Shown: positions 59,359 to 64,000 of the stretch, one piece after another | How positions within the stretch are numbered: the stretch's first letter is position 1 | Layout of the letters: every line of letters starts with the position of its first letter | From: Piper betle | Taxonomy: Eukaryota > Streptophyta > Magnoliopsida > Piperales > Piperaceae | Reading direction: 5' to 3' | DNA length: 64,000 nt | Assembly (NCBI GenBank): GCA_033002965.1 | Contig: JAURVB010003094.1 | Coordinates: 1-64,000 of the forward strand | The notes under the pieces: generated by a model | Told to the model about the DNA's origin: nothing | The model's input: the letters and a program-made list of their open reading frames with translations, nothing else | The model's database searches: none | Program-made: the position numbers and the translations under genes

Positions 59359-60869
59359 CATATCAAAATATTAATATTTGGTTGGGTCTATTATGTTATT
59401 TGGGTCTTTATTTTCTCAATCAATCAATGTAAACCTAAGTGGCCGATTTATGGTATACTAATAGTGCAAGTTACACGTAGGCCTACTTTAATAGATGACC
59501 ATAAACCCAACTTGGGACTATGTGTCCAATTAAGAGTTTAGTTAATTTTCCCAACTTAACAACTAAATTTAACTCTAATTAGGGCTTAAAAGGTGCTTTG
59601 CTTGTAACATTTTTTCGCCAAAAATCATATTGGCCCTAGAAGGGGTTACACTATCCATTAACCCTCAAGAATATTTATTGTAAGTTGGGCCACTCACATC
59701 ACACCTCTATAGTAAGCAATTAGATTCTGAAGATAAAAATTAATAATTAATTAAGTTTAATTGGATGATGAAATATCATTATTCTTAAGTCAAAGACAAT
59801 ACAGTAATGATAAGTGTTAGATATATTTATATTTTTCCTAGATTTTGTGTTTAACTGCAGACAAATCAAAGTGAGAAAATGAAAAAAATTGGAATTAGCT
59901 CAAGGTCGTGATACTCGAACTCATGGCTTTGAGCGTAGACAGGAGTAAAGGGTAGATAACATACGGCCACATCGCGCCAAAATTAACGGGTTCGAAGGTT
60001 GCGGCGCCGGGAAGGTTTGGTTGTGTTTTTGTGAGTGGCCGTCTTTCTCCTTCTACACGTGAATGTTAGGGAATGTTTCTCCACCTCCTCTCCGTGGGGT
60101 TGTTCCACCACTGGCGCCTTGTTCTGTTAGGGAGATAGGGAAGAGACTGGGAGATTGTAGCTTACTTGCGTTGGAGTCTTATCTTTCTATGGATGCACCC
60201 TGGGCTTCTATCTCGTCCGGATTGGTCTTTTCTCCCTAGGGAGCAGCATGCACCAGAGGATGAGGAGGAAGATGGTTCTGAGGGTGACCAGAAAGACGAT
60301 GACACCTAGACTACGGATTTCATATTCTTGATGGGGATATGTTTCCTGAGTGGAGGGAATTTTTCCTGCTTTTGATGTTTTCGATGTCTTCGTTCGTTTT
60401 GTTATAACTGTGTTTGATTTAAACCGACAATGATTTGATCTCTTTTATCATTTTATAAATGTTTTTAATCCTTATTTTTTTATCACATCTCACAACTTCT
60501 TGGGGAAAATTTTAGCTCTGCCCGAGAGCGACGCCAGTGGAGACGCCACCGTCGATTCCCAGGATGATCGACGGTGGAGACGTACGGCGTCCCATCAGCG
60601 TCGCTCCTAGGCGGAGGTGATGATTAATATTTGGTACTTTGTAGCGGTGACTGCCACATCATCCCTCCTCTCAGTGACTTGTCAGGCCGGAAAGAGCATG
60701 CCGGCGGGTGTCAAGCCTGGTCGGGGCCGTCGGAGTGCTCTAGCGCCAAGGGCAACACCCACGTTGGGTGGCAAAAGGTGTGCAATTACTATGCCAAGTT
60801 TTGTGGCATGTAGGAGCTTCCATCCTCGTACGCTTGTGGGGGATCGCCTTCCTCTTGTTGTTGATCATT
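59359..60869. other. No gene recognised; GC-richer patch
   Basis: 59359-59990 holds nothing clear. 59990-60860 is GC-richer, with short plus-strand frames such as the acidic EDEEEDGSEGDQKDDDT (60257-60309, then stop) and a Cys/Gly-rich stretch near 60660-60870. They may be a retroelement or gene remnant, but I recognise no domain. Confidence 0.3.
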
Positions 60870-61229
60870 AGGGGTGTTAACTGAGCAATCGAGCCGAACT
60901 CAACATGTGTTCGAACGAGTTTTGGACATACGTACCAATGTGGTTTGAACCTAAAATCATTAAGGTGAATACTTACCATTTCAACTATCTTATTTTTTTG
61001 TTATTATATTGTATATATATATATATATAATATAAAGATTATATTATAATATTATTTTATCGAGTCGAGCTACGAGTCGAGTTCGAGTTATAACTGAGTC
61101 AAGTTAACTTGAACACGACCTTGTTCAAGCTCGGCTCGTAAGATTCGAGTTCGAGTCGAGCATTTAAATATCGAGTTTCGAGTCGAATGTTAAATGCTCA
61201 CGAGCTGGTTCGCTCAATTAGCAACCCTA
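60870..61229. mobile_element. hAT-like repeat family, copy C (internally deleted)
   Basis: Starts GGGGTGTTAACTGAGCAATC and ends AATTAGCAACCCTA, giving imperfect inverted ends. Internally it has the same TATT-TATATATA tract and GAGTTCGAGTTATAAC block as copy A, but is about 300 bp shorter. The target duplication is unclear. Confidence 0.75.
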
Positions 61230-62340
61230 ATCATACATGTTCTCCGAATTGCCCATCGTAAGCGTTAAATTTTCTATTTATATTTAATATTTCACTACTA
61301 GTTAATTTGCCAATGCATAGAGTATTATTTGATCTTTTTTGATTAATGCATTACTTTCTATCTATATATATATATATATAAGCATTTGATGCATTAGTTA
61401 TTAATTATTTGTCGAATCAGGCGTTCATACACATCTCGCACCCAACCATTTGTGCCAAAAAATGGATGTGATGATCGGACTTTCTGATTCGGATCGGATA
61501 TAAATATAACCATATCGGATTCATATCTAACCCAAAACCATCCCTAAGCCTAGTGAAAGAAATAATTGTGGAATTAATACTTTAACAAATTAGCAATAGA
61601 GCATAAGTTGAAGCTCATACACAACTATCTTCCCGTTATTTAAACCTAAATGGTGTAGACGCCAATGTAAGTAAACCATGTACAAGAGCAAAGCTAGCCT
61701 CACCATGTGACACACTTTTATGTGCTTAAACCAAATTAAATCAAACACATTTTACTCACAAGCAAGGTTGGCATGATCTTTGGCACCCTAAATCTTATGA
61801 CATTCCTATGACTACAACCTCACGACTTAAACAGGCTCTACCAAATGAATACCCGTATGCACATTATTGGTCTGATCTTGATCCTTCGACATGGTAAAGA
61901 TAAAATGTGTATAAACTATAATTTTCTTGTACAATTGCCCATGTAATATGTAGCATAGATTACAAATTTTGGCACAGCTTTATGGACAACATACGATGAG
62001 GTTCACGTGATGACAGGATCTCACCAAAAGAGATGGAAAGGGATTGCAATGGATAGGAGGAAGGAAGAGAGGAGATGAGGCCAGAGAGATCAACATGCCC
62101 TATTCTCAATCATAAAGGTATGGCCTTTCGACCAAGTCTTGTATTTCATCTCTTCCATGGCAGCCATGAAAGCTTGGTTTAGTCATTTGTGGCAGTCAGA
62201 TCATTTTCCCTATAGCTCAAGGTCTCTCATAATCTCTGTATTTTTTTGTCCCATTTGTACTGCTCACACAATTTGATCCTTGGCAACTTCAATCTTCTGC
62301 CAAAATTGTTCGTTCCTCTTCTATAATCTATATAGCTCAC
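61230..62340. other. Intergenic; decayed coding traces on the minus strand near 62060-62340
   Basis: Mostly no signal. A TA tract lies near 61365. On the minus strand about 62340-62060, pieces such as RNEQFWQKIEVAKDQIV and GQKNTEIMRDLEL appear in changing frames with stops, and look like a continuation of the exon-like segment at 62341-62495. Confidence 0.35.
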
Positions 62341-62495
62341 TCAAGCTTGAAATTTCATGTTCTGAACTTCTGGAAGATCAAATTTCACGAGTTCATAGAT
62401 GGCTCCGCGCCTCCGTGGAGAATCCTCATTAATTTTACCTTGAACCTCTTTGGTATACGGTTCTTCTCTAAGAGGTGGTTGCAATCCCAATCCGC
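62341..62495 (-). pseudogene. Unrecognised exon-like segment
   Basis: After an acceptor TTTTTCAG (62503-62496) comes an open frame reading GLGLQPPLREEPYTKEV, INEDSPRRRGAIYELV and KFDLPEVQNM, then a stop at 62341. It looks protein-like (charged, non-repetitive), but I do not recognise the family. Downstream sequence is broken. It may be part of a decayed gene reaching to about 63500. Confidence 0.35.
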
Positions 62496-62899
62496 CTGAA
62501 AAACAATAAAATCGAGAGACCCAAAATAATTGCAGGAAAAACAACCATCCACTATCTCGCTTTAGCCAAATAATTTAGTCTGATACATAATAATTTTTAA
62601 GTTAACTAACACCCCAATATACATATCAGACGTCTCATGCAGCAAACACCGCTTACCGAGAAGTTATTTCCGTCATCTGCTCATGATTCCATTGTCCCAT
62701 CAAGAAATAAAATGACATGAATAAGGCTGCAGAAAACAGGGGCTGTGTTTTTGAAAACTTGACGACTTAATGGAACTGGAGAATCAACTAGTTTCACCTG
62801 GGGATGGGGTACAATGACACAAGCAAATTCACATTGCAGGTCCCATGCTTACAATTTAGGAGCAGTAATTGACAGAAGCTGGGTACATGAATTTTGAGG

Positions 62900-63470
62900 A
62901 CTGGCTTTGTTAAAACACAAGAACCTGCTTTAGCTTCTGGGCACCCAACACTATTCTCCGCTGCTACACCTTGTCCCCACTTTTCAGCTTCCTCCGCCGC
63001 TATGCCGTAAGGAACAACATCTCTTCACACAGAAAACATGGACCAAAAAGTAACTCCTGTCCAATGTATCCATAACTTGTTTTCAGCAAACAAGATCTTT
63101 GGCACAGCACAGCCTGTTTTTTAATTTCCAAAACTCATTAGCTTTTAACCAGTGCAAAATATAGATGCATCCACACTTCAAAAGCATGCAGATAAAAGTA
63201 CTGAATAGAAACTGGCAGTGTTAAATTAAATTTCAAAATCAGAAGTCACAGCCATCTGGAATGTATAAGAGGCATTGGCAATTTCACTGGAAGGTTCAAG
63301 GTGGATAATATTTTCGATATGCTTCAATGTAGAAAGCAGCTCGGGTGACAGGCCCAACTCTCCAAACCACTGGGGAGAGAATGATAGCAACCTACCCTTA
63401 CGAGCCAATCAGGCAGTGCGATATCTACACCCTTGGCATTGTCCCAAAATTTTTCTTCATCTTGCTCATG
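62900..63470 (-). pseudogene. Further exon-like segments on the minus strand, unrecognised
   Basis: Read on the minus strand, about 63450-63380 gives FWDNAKGVDIALPDWLVR; 63408-63226 is open and gives QWFGELGLSPELLSTLKH and IENIIHLEPSSEIA before a stop; about 63030-62930 gives PYGIAAEEAEKWGQGVAAE. They could be exons of one gene together with 62341-62495, but splice sites and phases do not join cleanly. Low certainty. Confidence 0.25.
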
Positions 63471-63499
63471 TTGTCCATATTCATCATCAAGTGCAGTGT

Positions 63500-64000
63500 T
63501 GAATTATGCACATTACTCATTCCAACCATGCATTCCATTTATCTAGCTATTTGAAAATCCAATGCTGAAACTCTAATTAAACCTTTGTATAACAATTGGC
63601 TAACTGAAGAGTCCTAGAAATTGGAACGCCCTGATTAGAAGGCTGCTACATGACCTCTCCTAAAATAATTAAAATACAAGTGTGCAATTAAATAAATTTT
63701 CTGCTGCAATCAAGAGATGATATTACATTCAAGTCCTTTATAATATAGTATATTTTAAGTACAATGAATTTACTTACACTCATTAACGAATTTTAACGAC
63801 AGTCAATTGATGTTGACATTCAACTAAAGAAAAATAAATGGCTAAGTTGAAAGATCCAACTTGCATTGTTGCAATCATAACTCCCAATCAGGTCTATAAA
63901 GGTCATTATGAAAATTAGCAAATGTTGTCATAGTTTTCTAATGAGCTAATGCCAAAATAACCTCTTAATGCATCCCAAATATCTAAAGCATCGTTAAGTT
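63500..64000. other. Nothing recognised at the right edge
   Basis: AT-rich DNA with short frames only. Confidence 0.4.

Overview
The window is nuclear DNA of a flowering plant. Four protein genes have plant-type exon/intron structure with GT-AG (and some GC-AG) splice sites, and all match plant families: a class-3 lipase, an ISWI chromatin remodeller of the CHR11/CHR17 type, a mitochondrial carrier and a myristoylated CDC2-related kinase. Much of the rest is degraded transposon DNA in AT-rich sequence. The GC-rich first exons of the kinase and the remodeller, set in an AT-rich genome, would suit a non-grass monocot, but that is only an inference. There are no bacterial operons, CRISPR arrays or tRNA/rRNA genes.

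Layout. 1-2.2 kb: the end of a Ty3/gypsy-like LTR followed by a gag zinc-knuckle remnant. 5.2-11.7 kb (minus): a complete 10-coding-exon secreted lipase gene, with a hAT-like 662-bp element in one intron and two GC-AG introns. 11.9-18.9 kb: AT-rich repeats, a dead retroelement ORF and tandem duplications. 19.4-27.2 kb (plus): an ISWI gene of 25 coding exons with one base missing in exon 9. 28.7-31.4 kb (minus): a 5'-truncated NAD(P)-binding Rossmann-fold pseudogene whose last exon is duplicated in tandem. 32.2-33.9 kb: a fold-back MITE in a TA microsatellite, then a cluster of short LTR/TRIM-like copies. 35.2-35.6 kb (minus): a PIP1 aquaporin fragment. 35.8-40.2 kb (minus): an SLC25 carrier with a long N-terminal extension and one base missing. 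41.7-42.7 kb: a GC-rich segment bounded by inverted repeats. 44.0-48.0 kb (plus): an intact kinase gene. 51.0-57.4 kb: a dead Tork/TNT1-like Copia element containing a gypsy-like solo LTR. 57.4-58.2 kb (minus): a NOP58 pseudogene fragment. 58.3-64 kb: more repeat copies and weak exon-like fragments.

The four genes work in unrelated processes (secreted or vacuolar lipid hydrolysis, nucleosome spacing, mitochondrial transport, kinase signalling or transcription), so this is an ordinary gene neighbourhood shaped by transposons. I found no convincing undescribed system. The best leads are three single-G losses in otherwise readable coding frames, the datable nested insertion, the near-identical duplicated exon and the GC-rich inverted-repeat element.
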